A stretch of DNA of 64,000 bases from Rhodovibrionaceae bacterium (GTDB lineage: Bacteria; Pseudomonadota; Alphaproteobacteria; Kiloniellales; DSM-21159): positions 1 to 64,000 of the forward strand of contig JANQMX010000042.1 of assembly GCA_028279885.1 (NCBI GenBank), given 5' to 3'. Both the position numbers and the translations under genes were made by a program. The notes beneath the pieces are model-generated. The model was not told the DNA's origin and did no database searches. It saw nothing but the letters and a program-made list of their open reading frames with translations. Below, one piece after another: positions 46,050 through 55,174 of the stretch. Numbering within the stretch: position 1 is the stretch's first letter; each line of letters begins with the position of its first letter.

Positions 46050-46109
46050 GAGAGGAGAGCGGCACCAAACGCGTAGCTCACCCGAGGGTAGCAGTTGGTA
46101 GTGGTTGGT

Positions 46110-46490
46110 CTAGGCACCTCTCGCCTCGGCGAAGGCCCCGGTCGTGGCGGGGCTGCCGCGGCGCAGCAGGGCCACGCCACCCAGACCGACGAGCAGCAGC
46201 AGCAGCGTCGAGGGCAATGACATGGGGGCCGCTTGGGTCACCAGCGTCCAATTTTCGGGCTCGATAGTCCCGCCCACAGTCTCGAGCCGCAACTCTACAG
46301 TATCGGAGATCAGGACCGGATTGAACCCGTTGATGGACCAGTCGAATTCGGGCTCACCTGCCCCAGCGGGTAACCCCGACGCGTTGGTGGCCGTGGCCTC
46401 GAAGCGGTAAGAGAAAGGAACGGCGGAGGCGCTGGTGCCCATCACCATAAGCGCCACCCCGACCGACAGCGCTGAAAGACGTGCTTTCAT
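46110..46490 (-). CDS. PEP-CTERM-like secreted protein, copy 2 (short)
   Basis: A 126-residue paralogue of the protein encoded at 44972-45625. The signal peptide (LSALSVGVALMVMGTSASA), the first mature residues (VPFSYRFE) and the C-terminal sorting helix (LPSTLLLLLVGLGGVALLRR) are almost identical. The middle is about 80 residues shorter and largely different (WSINGFNPVLISDTVELRLE, EPENWTLVTQ). Only fragments such as the W-x-I-N-G motif align. It is probably exported and held or released by an exosortase system elsewhere in the genome. Confidence 0.8.
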   Translation of the reverse strand: MKARLSALSVGVALMVMGTSASAVPFSYRFEATATNASGLPAGAGEPEFDWSINGFNPVLISDTVELRLETVGGTIEPENWTLVTQAAPMSLPSTLLLLLVGLGGVALLRRGSPATTGAFAEARGA

Positions 46491-46656
46491 GAATACGCCC
46501 CAAGGTTCAGTTGCCCCTAGGCGGACAACATGGAGGAGCGTTTGCCGGACCGGTAAGGAGCATTTCTCAAGGGGGTGGTGCGGAGAATTCCAACCCTCCG
46601 AAAGGCCTTTCCGTTCAAGCGTTCAAGCTCATCGGACGGCGCGCGCCGCGAGGGCA

Positions 46657-46713
46657 GCGAGTCGGGCTGCCGGGAAGGCTTGAGGATCTCTCAAGACGTC
46701 ATCCGTGGGCGGG
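46657..46713 (+). repeat. Possible third, decayed copy of the glnD end and repeat start
   Basis: Similar, with several mismatches and small gaps, to the glnD stop region and the start of the following element (about 44587-44648): GGGAAGGCTTGAGG compares with the glnD end, and GTCATCCGTGGGCGGG with the element start. It lies in the 361-base gap between CTERM copy 2 and murJ, which otherwise holds their promoters. Identification is by eye. Confidence 0.4.
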
Positions 46714-46851
46714 CTACGCAGGGCCTCGCGCAAGGACGGCAGCCAGCGGTACGGAAACGCCCGCGGGTCGCCATGCTTTTGCCTTTCCGCGGCGCTGGGA
46801 CATGACCTAGAGCATGATGGGAGGGTCCAGAGCTAACTGAACTCCCCAGCG

Positions 46852-48405
46852 ATGTCGCTTCTTCGCTCCTTTGCCACGGTCAGCGGCTTCACCGCGGCCT
46901 CTCGCGTGCTCGGCTTCTTGCGCGACATCCTGATCGCCAACTACCTGGGCAGCGGCCCGATCGCCGACGCCTTCTTCGTCGCCTTCCGCTTTCCCAACCT
47001 CTTCCGCCGTCTGTTCGCCGAGGGCGCCTTCAGCGCCGCCTTCGTGCCGGTCTTCGCCAAACGCCTGGAGGAGGAAGGGCGGGAGGCCGCGCGGAAGCTC
47101 GGCGAGGAGGTGCAGGCGGTGCTGGCTATCGGCGTCTTCGCCTTCACGGCGCTGGCCATCATCTTCATGCCCTGGCTGATGCCGCTGATCGCACCCGGCT
47201 TCCGCGACGATCCCGAGCAGATGCAGCGCGCCATAGAACTGGCGCAGATCTGCTTCCCCTACCTCTTCTTCATGTCGCTGACGGCGATGCTGAGCGGCGT
47301 GCTCAACTCGCTCTACCACTTCGCCGCGGGGGCGGCGGCACCGGTCGCGCTCAACGTCTGCTTCATCGTCTCCCTGCTGCTCATCGTGCCGGCCAGCGAG
47401 GAGCCGGGGGAGGTGCTGGCCTGGACCGTCACCGTTGCCGGCGTCGTCCAGGTCGCCATCGTGGTGGTCGCCTGCCGCACCATGGGCATGAGCTTGCGGC
47501 CCAGCCTGCCGCGTCTGTCGCCCGGCGTGCGGCGCATCTTCAAGCTGATGGGGCCCGGCGTGCTCTCCGCCGGGGTGCTGCAGATCAACATCCTGGTCGG
47601 CACCATGATCGCCTCGCTGCAGGCCGGCGCCGTCTCCTGGCTCTACTACGCCGACCGGGTCTATCAGCTGCCGCTGGGTCTGATCGGCATCGCCATCGGC
47701 GTGGTGCTGCTGCCCGACCTCACCCGCAAGCTGCGCGGCGGCGACAGCGAGCAGGCGCTTCACAGCCTGAACCGCGGGGTCGAGATGGCGCTGCTGCTGA
47801 CCCTGCCGGCCACGGCGGCGCTGTTGGTCATCCCGGTACCCATCGCCGAGGTGCTGTTCCAGCGCGGTGCCTTCACCGCCGCCGACAGTCAGGCGACGGC
47901 GCAGGCACTCTTCGCCTTCGCTCTCGGCCTGCCGGCCTATGTGCTGGTCAAGGTGCTGCAACCCGCCTTCTACGCGCGGGAGAACACCGTCACCCCCTTC
48001 CACTTCGCCGCCATCGCGGTGGCCGCCAACGTCGTGCTGAGCCTTGCGCTGTTCTACTGGATCGGCTTCGTCGGCATCGCCCTGGCCACCGCCGCCGCCG
48101 CTTGGCTGCAAACCCTGCTGCTCGCCGTCCGGCTGCTGCGCGACGGCAGCGCGCGGCCCGACGGCGCCTTGCTGCGCCGGCTGCCGCGCAGCCTCTTGGC
48201 CTCGGCCGTGATGGCGGCGCTGCTCTGGGGCCTGCACCAGGCACTCCAGCCCTGGCTCGCAGCCGGCGAGGGACCGGCGCTCCTGGCGCTCGCCATTTTG
48301 GTGGGGGCGGGCCTCGCCGTCTTTGGCCTCAGCGCGCTGCTGTTCCGGGCCATCACCCTGGGCGAGGTCCGGGCGCTGCTCCGCCGCCGCAAGCCCGCCG
48401 CTTGA
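46852..48405 (+). CDS. murJ: Lipid II flippase MurJ (MviN)
   Basis: MurJ, 517 aa, with about 14 membrane helices; it moves lipid II across the inner membrane for peptidoglycan synthesis. The family start is evident (TVSGFTAASRVLGFLRDILIA written in pieces, GPIADAFFVAFRFPNLFRR), as is FAEGAFSAAFVPVF, with the essential Arg residues in the first helices. ATG 46852. Its usual upstream neighbour glnD is 2.2 kb away because of the CTERM/repeat insertion, and trpS follows after 97 bases. Confidence 0.96.
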   Translation: MSLLRSFATVSGFTAASRVLGFLRDILIANYLGSGPIADAFFVAFRFPNLFRRLFAEGAFSAAFVPVFAKRLEEEGREAARKLGEEVQAVLAIGVFAFTALAIIFMPWLMPLIAPGFRDDPEQMQRAIELAQICFPYLFFMSLTAMLSGVLNSLYHFAAGAAAPVALNVCFIVSLLLIVPASEEPGEVLAWTVTVAGVVQVAIVVVACRTMGMSLRPSLPRLSPGVRRIFKLMGPGVLSAGVLQINILVGTMIASLQAGAVSWLYYADRVYQLPLGLIGIAIGVVLLPDLTRKLRGGDSEQALHSLNRGVEMALLLTLPATAALLVIPVPIAEVLFQRGAFTAADSQATAQALFAFALGLPAYVLVKVLQPAFYARENTVTPFHFAAIAVAANVVLSLALFYWIGFVGIALATAAAAWLQTLLLAVRLLRDGSARPDGALLRRLPRSLLASAVMAALLWGLHQALQPWLAAGEGPALLALAILVGAGLAVFGLSALLFRAITLGEVRALLRRRKPAA

Positions 48406-48502
48406 TTTGGGCGGCTTGATTAAGACGGTCCCGCACGGCAATAACCCGAGCAACCCTTTCGGGCTTATCCTTTCAACGCCTCAGCTTCCGTGAGCCCGCG
48501 AC

Positions 48503-49531
48503 ATGTCCCGCGTCTTCTCCGGCGTGCAACCGACCGGCAATCTCCATCTCGGCAACTACCTCGGCGCCATCCGCCACTTCGTGCCCCTGCAGGATAGCCA
48601 CGACTGCATCTACTGCGTCGTCGATCTGCACGCCATCACCCAGTGGCAGGACCCGGCCGAGCTGCGCGCCAACACCCGGGAGGTCACCGCCGCCTACCTC
48701 GCCGCCGGCATCGATCCCAAGCGCGCGATCATCTTCAACCAGAGCCAGGTGCCCGAGCATTCGGAGCTGGCCTGGATCTTCAATTGCGTCGCGCGTCTCG
48801 GCTGGCTCAACCGCATGACCCAGTTCAAGGACAAGGCCGGCAAGGACCGGGAGAAGGCGAGCGCCGGGCTCTACGTCTATCCCAACCTGATGGCGGCCGA
48901 CATCCTGGTCTACAAGGCGACGCACGTGCCCGTGGGCGAGGACCAGAAGCAGCACCTGGAGCTGACCCGCGACATCGCCCAGAAGTTCAACCACGACTTC
49001 GGCGTCGAGTTCTTTCCGCTGATCGAGCCCTTGATCATGGGCGACGCCACCCGGGTGATGTCCTTGCGCGACGGGGCCAAGAAGATGAGCAAGTCCGACC
49101 CCTCGGACATGAGCCGCATCACCATGACCGACGACGACGACGCGCTGGCCAAGAAGATCCGCAAGGCCAAGACCGACCCGGAGCCGCTGCCCGGGCCCGA
49201 GGTCTTGGATGCGGCCGGCAAGGTCGCCGACGAGGCGCGCAAGGCGCGGCCCGAAGCCTACAACCTGCTCGGCATCTACGGCGCCCTGGCCGAGAAGGAG
49301 CTCAGCACGGTGCTGACCGAGATGGAGGGCCAGCCTTTCTCCAGCTTCAAGCAGCAGCTCGCCGATCTCGCCATCGCCACCCTGGGCCCGATCGGCGGCG
49401 AGATGAAGCGCCTGATGGCCGACCCCGGCGCGGTCGATGCCGTGCTGCGCGACGGGGCGGAACGGGCGCGCGAGCGCGCCGGGCCGATCCTGAAAGAGTG
49501 CCAGGACATCGTCGGCTTCCTGCGGCCGTAG
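48503..49531 (+). CDS. trpS: Tryptophanyl-tRNA synthetase
   Basis: TrpRS, 342 aa, charges tRNA-Trp. Class I signatures are the HIGH-like [14 protein letters not shown] near the N-terminus and KMSKS in [10 protein letters not shown] (about residues 193-202). [20 protein letters not shown] and [16 protein letters not shown] are family-specific. ATG 48503. It completes the glnD-murJ-trpS group. Full length, ordinary. Confidence 0.97.
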   Translation: MSRVFSGVQPTGNLHLGNYLGAIRHFVPLQDSHDCIYCVVDLHAITQWQDPAELRANTREVTAAYLAAGIDPKRAIIFNQSQVPEHSELAWIFNCVARLGWLNRMTQFKDKAGKDREKASAGLYVYPNLMAADILVYKATHVPVGEDQKQHLELTRDIAQKFNHDFGVEFFPLIEPLIMGDATRVMSLRDGAKKMSKSDPSDMSRITMTDDDDALAKKIRKAKTDPEPLPGPEVLDAAGKVADEARKARPEAYNLLGIYGALAEKELSTVLTEMEGQPFSSFKQQLADLAIATLGPIGGEMKRLMADPGAVDAVLRDGAERARERAGPILKECQDIVGFLRP

Positions 49532-49610
49532 AACCCTTCCGTATTGATCGGAAGCGCGTCGAACCTCGTCGACTGCCACCCACCCACCCGGTGGCGCAGC
49601 ACCTTCTGTT

Positions 49611-49770
49611 GTCATGCTTGGGCGAGGCCCACTGGGCCGTTAGGCCCGGGGCCGAGTTCCGCCTGTGGGCCGAAGCCTTGGCGAAGGCCTAAGCATCCAC
49701 TCATCAGCCTGCGCCAAGCCTATCCGTGGACCCTCGGAACTCGCCACTACGTGGCTCGCCCAAGGGTGAC
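49611..49770. repeat. Dispersed GTCAYCC element after trpS
   Basis: A 160-bp copy of the TTGGGCG type (GTCATGCTTGGGCG to GCCCAAGGGTGAC), preceded by GGCGCAGCACCTTCTGTT. It occupies much of the 515-base gap between trpS and the TauE gene. Bases 49771-50046 are AT-richer and appear to be the TauE promoter region; I see no gene there. Confidence 0.75.
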
Positions 49771-49863
49771 ATCCCTGGATAGATGGCCGGCAGCGAGAGA
49801 AAATCACGACCGACTTTCGCGCCACACAGCGACATTTTTTTGCTGCGGTGCGCAATGCGTTAA

Positions 49864-49890
49864 TTGGCTTTGAAAGCAAAAGGGTATAAG
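49864..49890 (+). promoter_or_regulatory. Possible promoter for the TauE operon
   Basis: TTGGCT (49864-49869) and TATAAG (49885-49890) with 15 bases between them lie in the most AT-rich part of the gap, about 155 bases before the TauE start. The spacing is slightly short, so this is tentative. Confidence 0.25.
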
Positions 49891-50046
49891 CTGACGTTGA
49901 CGACGTTTGGATAGCCGCTTGCTCCAGGTCGTCCCGGGGGCAGCTCGTCCACTTCATCGCAGTGTTCGAAGACACCCTCGCGCGCGCCCTGCTTCACGAT
50001 AAGGCCATGGTGATCGGGAGGGACGTGAGCCTCTAACCTGGTCCTG

Positions 50047-50958
50047 ATGCAGATTTACCTTCCGATCGCCGAGCTTTCCGTCAACGTTTTCCTGTTGCTC
50101 GGCTTGGGAGGATTGATCGGCTTTCTCTCCGGCCTGTTCGGCGTCGGCGGCGGCTTCCTGATGACGCCGATGCTGATTTTCATCGGCATCCCCCCGGCCA
50201 TCGCCGTGGCGACGCAGGCGAACCAGGTGATCGCCTCCTCCATCTCCGGCGTGCTGGCGCATTTCCGCCGCGGCAACGTCGATATCAAGATGGGCCTGGT
50301 GCTGCTGGCCGGCGGCTTCGTCGGCTCGACCGTCGGCGTTGCGCTGTTCACCCTGCTGCGCGGGCTTGGCCAGATCGACCTGGTCATCAGCCTGTCCTAC
50401 GTCATCCTCTTGAGCACCATCGGCGTCATGCTGCTGTTCGAGGGCACCCGCGCCCTGCTGCGCCGCCGCCGCAACGTGCAGCGGCGCAAGCTGCATCAGC
50501 ATCACTGGGCCCACGGCCTGCCGCTCAAGATGCGCTTCCGCAAGTCGCGGCTCTACATCTCCGCGCTGCTGCCGCTCGGCTGCGGCTTCGTCGTCGGCGT
50601 GTTGAGCGCCATCATGGGCGTGGGCGGCGGCTTCATCATCGTGCCGCTGATGATCTATCTGCTCGGCATGCCGACCACGGTGGTCATCGGCACCTCGCTG
50701 TTCCAGATCATCTTCGTCTCGGCCAACGTCACCTTCCTGCAGGCGACCCAGAACCAGACGGTGGACATCGCGCTGGCGCTGATGCTGATCGCCGGCGGCG
50801 TGGTGGGGGCGCAGTACGGCGGGCGCTATGCCTCGCGCCTGCCGGGCGACTCGCTGCGCATCCTGCTCGGCGCCCTGATCATGGGCCTCGGTATCAAGCT
50901 GCTCTATGACCTGGTGAGCACGCCCGACGACCTCTATTCCCTGGGGGCGACCCTGTGA
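50047..50958 (+). CDS. TauE/SafE family sulfite exporter-like permease
   Basis: A 303-residue inner-membrane protein with about eight helices in two repeats. Each repeat begins with the family motif (GLFGVGGGFLMTPML and IMGVGGGFIIVPLMIYL), which forms the substrate pathway in TauE/SafE exporters of sulfite and organosulfonates. A basic cytoplasmic loop (RRRRNVQRRKLHQHH) separates the repeats. ATG 50047. It overlaps the TIGR02186 gene by four bases; that pairing is characteristic of alphaproteobacteria. Substrate is inferred. Confidence 0.9.
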   Translation: MQIYLPIAELSVNVFLLLGLGGLIGFLSGLFGVGGGFLMTPMLIFIGIPPAIAVATQANQVIASSISGVLAHFRRGNVDIKMGLVLLAGGFVGSTVGVALFTLLRGLGQIDLVISLSYVILLSTIGVMLLFEGTRALLRRRRNVQRRKLHQHHWAHGLPLKMRFRKSRLYISALLPLGCGFVVGVLSAIMGVGGGFIIVPLMIYLLGMPTTVVIGTSLFQIIFVSANVTFLQATQNQTVDIALALMLIAGGVVGAQYGGRYASRLPGDSLRILLGALIMGLGIKLLYDLVSTPDDLYSLGATL

Positions 50959-51722
50959 GCCGCCTGGGCACGCCTCTCCGCCTGCTGCTGCTGCTTTGCG
51001 CGCTGCTGCTCTGCGCCACGGCACCGCTCGGCCAGGCCCGGGCGCAGCTCACCACCGACCTTTCCAACCACGTGGTCGCCATCACCACGGGCTTCGCCGG
51101 CTCCAGCGTGCTGATCTTCGGCACCGGCGCCGAGCCGAACGACGACATCGTCATCGTGGTGCGCGGGCCGGAAAAGAACCAGGTCGTCCTGCGCAAGAGC
51201 AACGTCGCCGGCATCTGGATGAACACCGCCCGCATCACCATCGAAAACGTGCCGAGCTTCTATGCCCTGGCCAGCACGCGGCCACTCCACGAGATCGCCG
51301 ACGAGGCGGTGCTGCAGCGACACAGGATCGGCGTCGACCAGATCCGCGACCCCAAACTGCGCCTCAAAGCCTCCGAGAACCTGGCGCGGGAGTGGGAGGA
51401 GGCCTTCGTCCGCCGCAAGCAGGCGCAGGGCACCTATAGCGAGTCCTACTATCTCATCCAGCGGCGCAGCGCGGCGCTGTTCCGCGCCGAGATCCCCATC
51501 CCGCCCAATGTGCCGGTCGGGCCCTATCACGTCGAAACCTACGTCTTCCGCGATGGGCGTATCGCCGAAGCCCAGTCGCAGCCGCTGTTCATCCAGAAAG
51601 TCGACCTGGAGGCGGAGGTCTACGACTTCGCCCACACCCAAGCCGGCATCTACGGCCTGCTTGCCGTGGTCATGGCGGCGCTGGCCGGTTGGCTGGGGCA
51701 TCTCATTTTCAAGCGTGACTAG
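50955..51722 (+). CDS. TIGR02186 family membrane protein
   Basis: A 255-residue protein with a cleavable-looking signal peptide (LLLLLCALLLCATAPLGQARA), a periplasmic beta-rich domain (LTTDLSNHVVAITTGFAGSS, LIFGTGAEPNDDIVIVVRGP) and one C-terminal membrane helix (GIYGLLAVVMAALAGWLG). The architecture matches TIGR02186, nearly always encoded beside a TauE-like permease. It probably assists that permease from the periplasmic side, but no function is proven. It overlaps the TauE gene (GTGA). Confidence 0.88.
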   Translation: MSRLGTPLRLLLLLCALLLCATAPLGQARAQLTTDLSNHVVAITTGFAGSSVLIFGTGAEPNDDIVIVVRGPEKNQVVLRKSNVAGIWMNTARITIENVPSFYALASTRPLHEIADEAVLQRHRIGVDQIRDPKLRLKASENLAREWEEAFVRRKQAQGTYSESYYLIQRRSAALFRAEIPIPPNVPVGPYHVETYVFRDGRIAEAQSQPLFIQKVDLEAEVYDFAHTQAGIYGLLAVVMAALAGWLGHLIFKRD

Positions 51723-51742
51723 TCGGCCGCCTTGCGCCAACA

Positions 51743-52270
51743 ATGCACGCCATGAACGAGGGAAATAGCGAGGTACCCACGGAAGAGGCCGCAGCGGCGG
51801 ACGCCCACCGCCAGCGCATCTTCCTGGTCGTCGTCGACGACAGCCCCGAGATGGACGTCGCCCTGCGCTTTGCCTGCCTGCGCGCGCGGCACACCGGCGG
51901 TCGGGTGGCCCTGCTCTACGTCCTCGAGCCCTCCGAATACCAGAACTGGCTGAGGGTCGGGGACCTGATGCGGGACGAGGCGCGGACCGCCGCCGAGCAG
52001 CTCTTGCAAAGGCTGGCCCGCCAGGTGAACGAGATCGCCGGTTCCATGCCGGTGCTCTATCTGCGCGAAGGCCCGCAGCGCGACGAGCTTTTCGATTTGA
52101 TCGAGGAAGAGCCCTCGATCTCCATCCTGGTGCTCGGCGCCAGCGCGGAAAAGGGCGGTCCCGGCCCGCTGGTCCAGGCCCTGACCGGCAAGTTCATCGG
52201 CCGGCTGCGCATCCCCATCACCATCGTGCCCGGCAGCCTGACCGAGGATGATGTGGATTCCCTGAGCTGA
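51743..52270 (+). CDS. Universal stress protein family
   Basis: A 175-residue cytoplasmic protein with the UspA fold: IFLVVVDDSPEMDVALRFAC in the first strand-loop-helix, GRVALLYVLEP, then ISILVLGASAEKGGPGPLVQALTGKF, which resembles the G-x2-G-x9-G-(S/T) nucleotide-binding loop. ATG 51743 or 51752 could be used. It lies 20 bases after the TIGR02186 gene, so it is probably in the same operon. Function in stress tolerance is inferred from family. Confidence 0.88.
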   Translation: MHAMNEGNSEVPTEEAAAADAHRQRIFLVVVDDSPEMDVALRFACLRARHTGGRVALLYVLEPSEYQNWLRVGDLMRDEARTAAEQLLQRLARQVNEIAGSMPVLYLREGPQRDELFDLIEEEPSISILVLGASAEKGGPGPLVQALTGKFIGRLRIPITIVPGSLTEDDVDSLS

Positions 52271-52305
52271 TCGTCTGGTATCGAGAAGGCGCCCTATCTT
52301 CTGTT

Positions 52306-52451
52306 GTCATGCTTGGGCGAGGCCCACAGGGCCGTAAGGCCCTGGGCCGAGTTCCGAGCATCCACTCATCGGCCCGCACGAACGTCCACCGTGGATCCTC
52401 GGAACTCGCTGCTCAGGCTCTATGAGCCTTCACAGCTCGCCCAAGGATGAC
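52306..52451. repeat. Dispersed GTCAYCC element before the NfuA gene
   Basis: A 146-bp TTGGGCG-type copy (GTCATGCTTGGGCG to CCCAAGGATGAC) preceded by CTTCTGTT, the same flank as the copy at 49611. Its left 30 bases are nearly identical to that copy. It fills half of the gap between the stress protein and nfu-like genes. Confidence 0.75.
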
Positions 52452-52557
52452 AGCTTGAGCGAAACGGCTGGCGCCACAGCTCTGCCTTGATCTTGTGTGG
52501 GGCGCCCCATACATCGGAGTCACTAGCGCGACAAAGCAAACGACACGGTGCGGCAGC

Positions 52558-53112
52558 ATGTTCATTCAGACCGAGCAGACCCCCAACCCTGCGACGCTCA
52601 AGTTCCTTCCAGGCCAGACGGTGCTGGAGCAAGGCACGGCCAGCTTCGCCAGCGAGGAAGAAGCCACCCGCTCGCCGCTCGCCGAACGGCTGTTTCAGGT
52701 CGAAGGCGTGTCCGGCGTGTTCTTCGGCCATGACTTCATCTCGGTCAGCAAGGACGACGAGAAGGAGTGGTACCTGCTGAAGCCGGCGGTGCTCGGCGTG
52801 ATCATGGAGCATTTCGTTGCCAAGCGGCCCCTGTTGAACGACGAGGGCGACGGCGCGGACGCCGAGGAGACGGGCGAAGACAGCGAGATCGTCGGACAGA
52901 TCAAGGAGCTGCTGGACACCCGCGTACGCCCTGCCGTGGCGCAGGACGGCGGCGATATCATGTTCAAGGGCTTCGAGCGCGGCGTCGTCTATCTGCACAT
53001 GCAGGGTGCCTGCTCCGGCTGCCCCAGCTCGACCATGACCCTGAAAATGGGTATCGAAAACATGCTCCGTCACTACATTCCCGAAGTGACGGAAGTGCGC
53101 GCGATCGACTAA
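52558..53112 (+). CDS. NifU/Nfu family Fe-S scaffold protein
   Basis: A 184-residue Nfu-type iron-sulfur carrier. The N-terminal Nfu_N domain opens with [19 protein letters not shown] and includes [13 protein letters not shown]. The C-terminal NifU domain (about 110-184) has [15 protein letters not shown] and the cluster-binding Cys152-x2-Cys155 in ACSGCPSS. It likely delivers 4Fe-4S clusters to target enzymes. ATG 52558 is chosen because the upstream open frame has no family similarity. It is followed after 119 bases by the nitroreductase gene. Confidence 0.94.
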   Translation: MFIQTEQTPNPATLKFLPGQTVLEQGTASFASEEEATRSPLAERLFQVEGVSGVFFGHDFISVSKDDEKEWYLLKPAVLGVIMEHFVAKRPLLNDEGDGADAEETGEDSEIVGQIKELLDTRVRPAVAQDGGDIMFKGFERGVVYLHMQGACSGCPSSTMTLKMGIENMLRHYIPEVTEVRAID

Positions 53113-53231
53113 GCGGTCGCGTCACGCCGCACAACAACAGGCTCAGGTCGGATTGCGGTCGGCGCGGCCAGCTTGCGGCTGCGTGCCCTCCGGGCCTTAC
53201 TTTTCAAGGCGCTGTCCATCGAGGGGGTCCC

Positions 53232-53828
53232 GTGACAGAAATCGTGAACGACAAGGCGCTCGACGTCCTGTTCCGCCAGGCGCGCAGCCATACCGCTTGG
53301 CAGAACAAGCCGATCAGCGAGGTGACACTGCAAGCGCTTTGGGATCTGGCGAAAATGGGACCGACCAGCGCCAACTGCTCGCCGATGCGGGTGGTCTTCG
53401 TGGAATCCCAGGAAGCCAAGGAGAAGCTCAAGCCGCACCTGATGCCGGGCAACGTCGAACAGACCATGGCCGCCCCGGTCTGCGCCATCCTGGCCAACGA
53501 TGCGGAATTCTACGAGCACCTGCCGCGCCTCTTTCCGCATAGCGATGCCCGCGCCTGGTTTGCCGGCGAGGAAAAGAAGGCGCATGCGGAGGCGACGGCC
53601 CTTCGCAACGGCAGCCTGCAGGGCGCCTATTTCATGCTGGCCGCGCGCGCGCTCGGCCTGGACTGCGGGCCCATGTCCGGCTTCGACAACGCCGGGGTCG
53701 ACCGGGACTTCTTCGCCGGCACCACGCTGCGCTCGAACTTCCTCTGCAATCTCGGCTACGGCGACCCGGAGTCGCTCTATCCGCGCGGCCCGCGTCTGGA
53801 CTTCGACGAGGCGTGCCAAATCCTCTAG
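53232..53828 (+). CDS. RutE/HadB-like nitroreductase (malonic semialdehyde reductase type)
   Basis: A 198-residue flavin-dependent oxidoreductase of the nitroreductase family closest in pattern to Rut[41 protein letters not shown] (FMN phosphate contact), and [14 protein letters not shown]. RutE reduces malonic semialdehyde in pyrimidine breakdown, but no other rut genes are here, so the name is by similarity only. GTG 53232 follows GAGGGGG. Its 3' end overlaps tsaB by 16 bases. Confidence 0.88.
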   Translation: MTEIVNDKALDVLFRQARSHTAWQNKPISEVTLQALWDLAKMGPTSANCSPMRVVFVESQEAKEKLKPHLMPGNVEQTMAAPVCAILANDAEFYEHLPRLFPHSDARAWFAGEEKKAHAEATALRNGSLQGAYFMLAARALGLDCGPMSGFDNAGVDRDFFAGTTLRSNFLCNLGYGDPESLYPRGPRLDFDEACQIL

Positions 53829-54538
53829 TAGCCAAGCCCGTCTGCCTGCTGGCCCTCGACGCCAGCAGCGGCGCCTGTTCGGCAGCCGTTTGGCGTGAAG
53901 GCACCGTGCTGGCCGAGCGCAGCAGGACGATGCAGCGCGGCCAAGCCGAACAGATCGTGCCCATGGCCTCAGCCGTGATGGCCGAGGCCGGCATCGCCTT
54001 CGCGGCGCTCGATGCCGTCGCCGCGACGCGCGGCCCCGGCAGCTTTACCGGCGTGCGCATCGGTCTGGCCGCGGCGCGGGGCCTCGCCCTGGCCTGCGGC
54101 AAGCCGGCGATCGGCGTCACCGCCTTCGAGGTCTATGCGGCGCTCTTGGCCGCGGAAGGTAACGGGGAACCCGGTCTGGTGGTCATCGAGTCCGGCCGCG
54201 CCGAAGTCTTTGCGCAAGCCTTTGATAGAGACGGCCGCGCCCTCACAGAGGCCGCTTGCCTGCTGCCGAACGACCTGGCCGCGGGGCTGCCGCAGGGTGA
54301 CTGGCTGCTCGCCGGCACCGCGGCCGACCGCATCATTCCAGCCCTGGCGGAGGCCGGGCACCAGAGCGTGGCCAGCCGGGCCTGCAGGCCTCTCGCCGCC
54401 GCCGAGGTCGCCCGTCTTGCCGCCGAAAAGCCTCTGCCCGAGGCCGGCACGCCGCCGCCGGCGCCGCTTTATCTGCGCCCAGCCGACGTCAGCCTGCCCT
54501 CCAAGGCGCTGCTCAAGGGCGCACGGGCGCAGCCGTGA
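53813..54538 (+). CDS. tsaB: tRNA t6A biosynthesis protein TsaB
   Basis: TsaB (YeaZ), 241 aa, the scaffold partner of TsaD in forming threonylcarbamoyl-adenosine 37 on ANN-decoding tRNAs. The actin-like ASKHA start [16 protein letters not shown] and the core [21 protein letters not shown] are diagnostic. Start GTG 53813 overlaps the upstream gene. It overlaps rimI by four bases; tsaB-rimI is a classic pair. Confidence 0.95.
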   Translation: MPNPLVAKPVCLLALDASSGACSAAVWREGTVLAERSRTMQRGQAEQIVPMASAVMAEAGIAFAALDAVAATRGPGSFTGVRIGLAAARGLALACGKPAIGVTAFEVYAALLAAEGNGEPGLVVIESGRAEVFAQAFDRDGRALTEAACLLPNDLAAGLPQGDWLLAGTAADRIIPALAEAGHQSVASRACRPLAAAEVARLAAEKPLPEAGTPPPAPLYLRPADVSLPSKALLKGARAQP

Positions 54539-55008
54539 CGCCGTCGCCTTGTATCATTCGGAGCCATGACGCCGAGCGCCTGGCCAGGCTGCACCGCCAC
54601 TGCTTCGCCGAAGAGGCCTGGGACGCGGAGGCCTTCGCGGCGTTGCTCGGCATGCCGGGATGCCGGGGCTGGCTGACGGCCGAGGACGAGGGGCAGGACA
54701 GCCCGCTCACCGCGCTGCTGCTGGCGCGCCAGGCCGCCGACGAAGCAGAGGTGCTGACGCTGTGCGTCGCCCCGACGCACCGCCGCCAGGCACTCGCCAA
54801 GCAGTTGGTGCGCCGGCTGATCGAGACCCTGGCGCGGCAGGGTGTCGTGGCGCTCCACTTGGAAGTCGCCGTCGACAACCGCGCGGCCCGCGCGCTTTAC
54901 CGTGGATTTGGCTTCGTCGAGATCGGCCGCCGCCCAAACTATTACAAAGCGGTGACTCAGACCGCGCCTGTCGATGCCTGTATGCTGCGCCTTGAGTTAT
55001 GTGGTTAG
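54535..55008 (+). CDS. rimI: Ribosomal-protein-alanine N-acetyltransferase RimI-type
   Basis: A 157-residue GNAT acetyltransferase, with the acetyl-CoA loop in APTHRRQALAKQLVRRL (a Q/R-x2-x-A variant of the usual Q/R-x2-G-x-G/A) and the C-terminal VDNRAARALYRGFGFVEIGRRPNYY typical of RimI. It likely acetylates ribosomal protein S18. GTG 54535 overlaps the tsaB stop (GTGA). The glycine substitution in the CoA loop is a small oddity. Confidence 0.9.
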   Translation: MTPSPCIIRSHDAERLARLHRHCFAEEAWDAEAFAALLGMPGCRGWLTAEDEGQDSPLTALLLARQAADEAEVLTLCVAPTHRRQALAKQLVRRLIETLARQGVVALHLEVAVDNRAARALYRGFGFVEIGRRPNYYKAVTQTAPVDACMLRLELCG

Positions 55009-55174
55009 TCTGCGACAACTGGTCGACTCCAAAAGCCACCATGCAATCGTTTTCCGTTACTCTTAGGAACTTCTGTATTCCAGTGAGATAAATATGATTT
55101 CGAGCAAGAAAGAACTTGATCACGGCAAGCGAAGACATTATAGAAGGCGGCGAAACGGGTATATAGGGTCCGAA

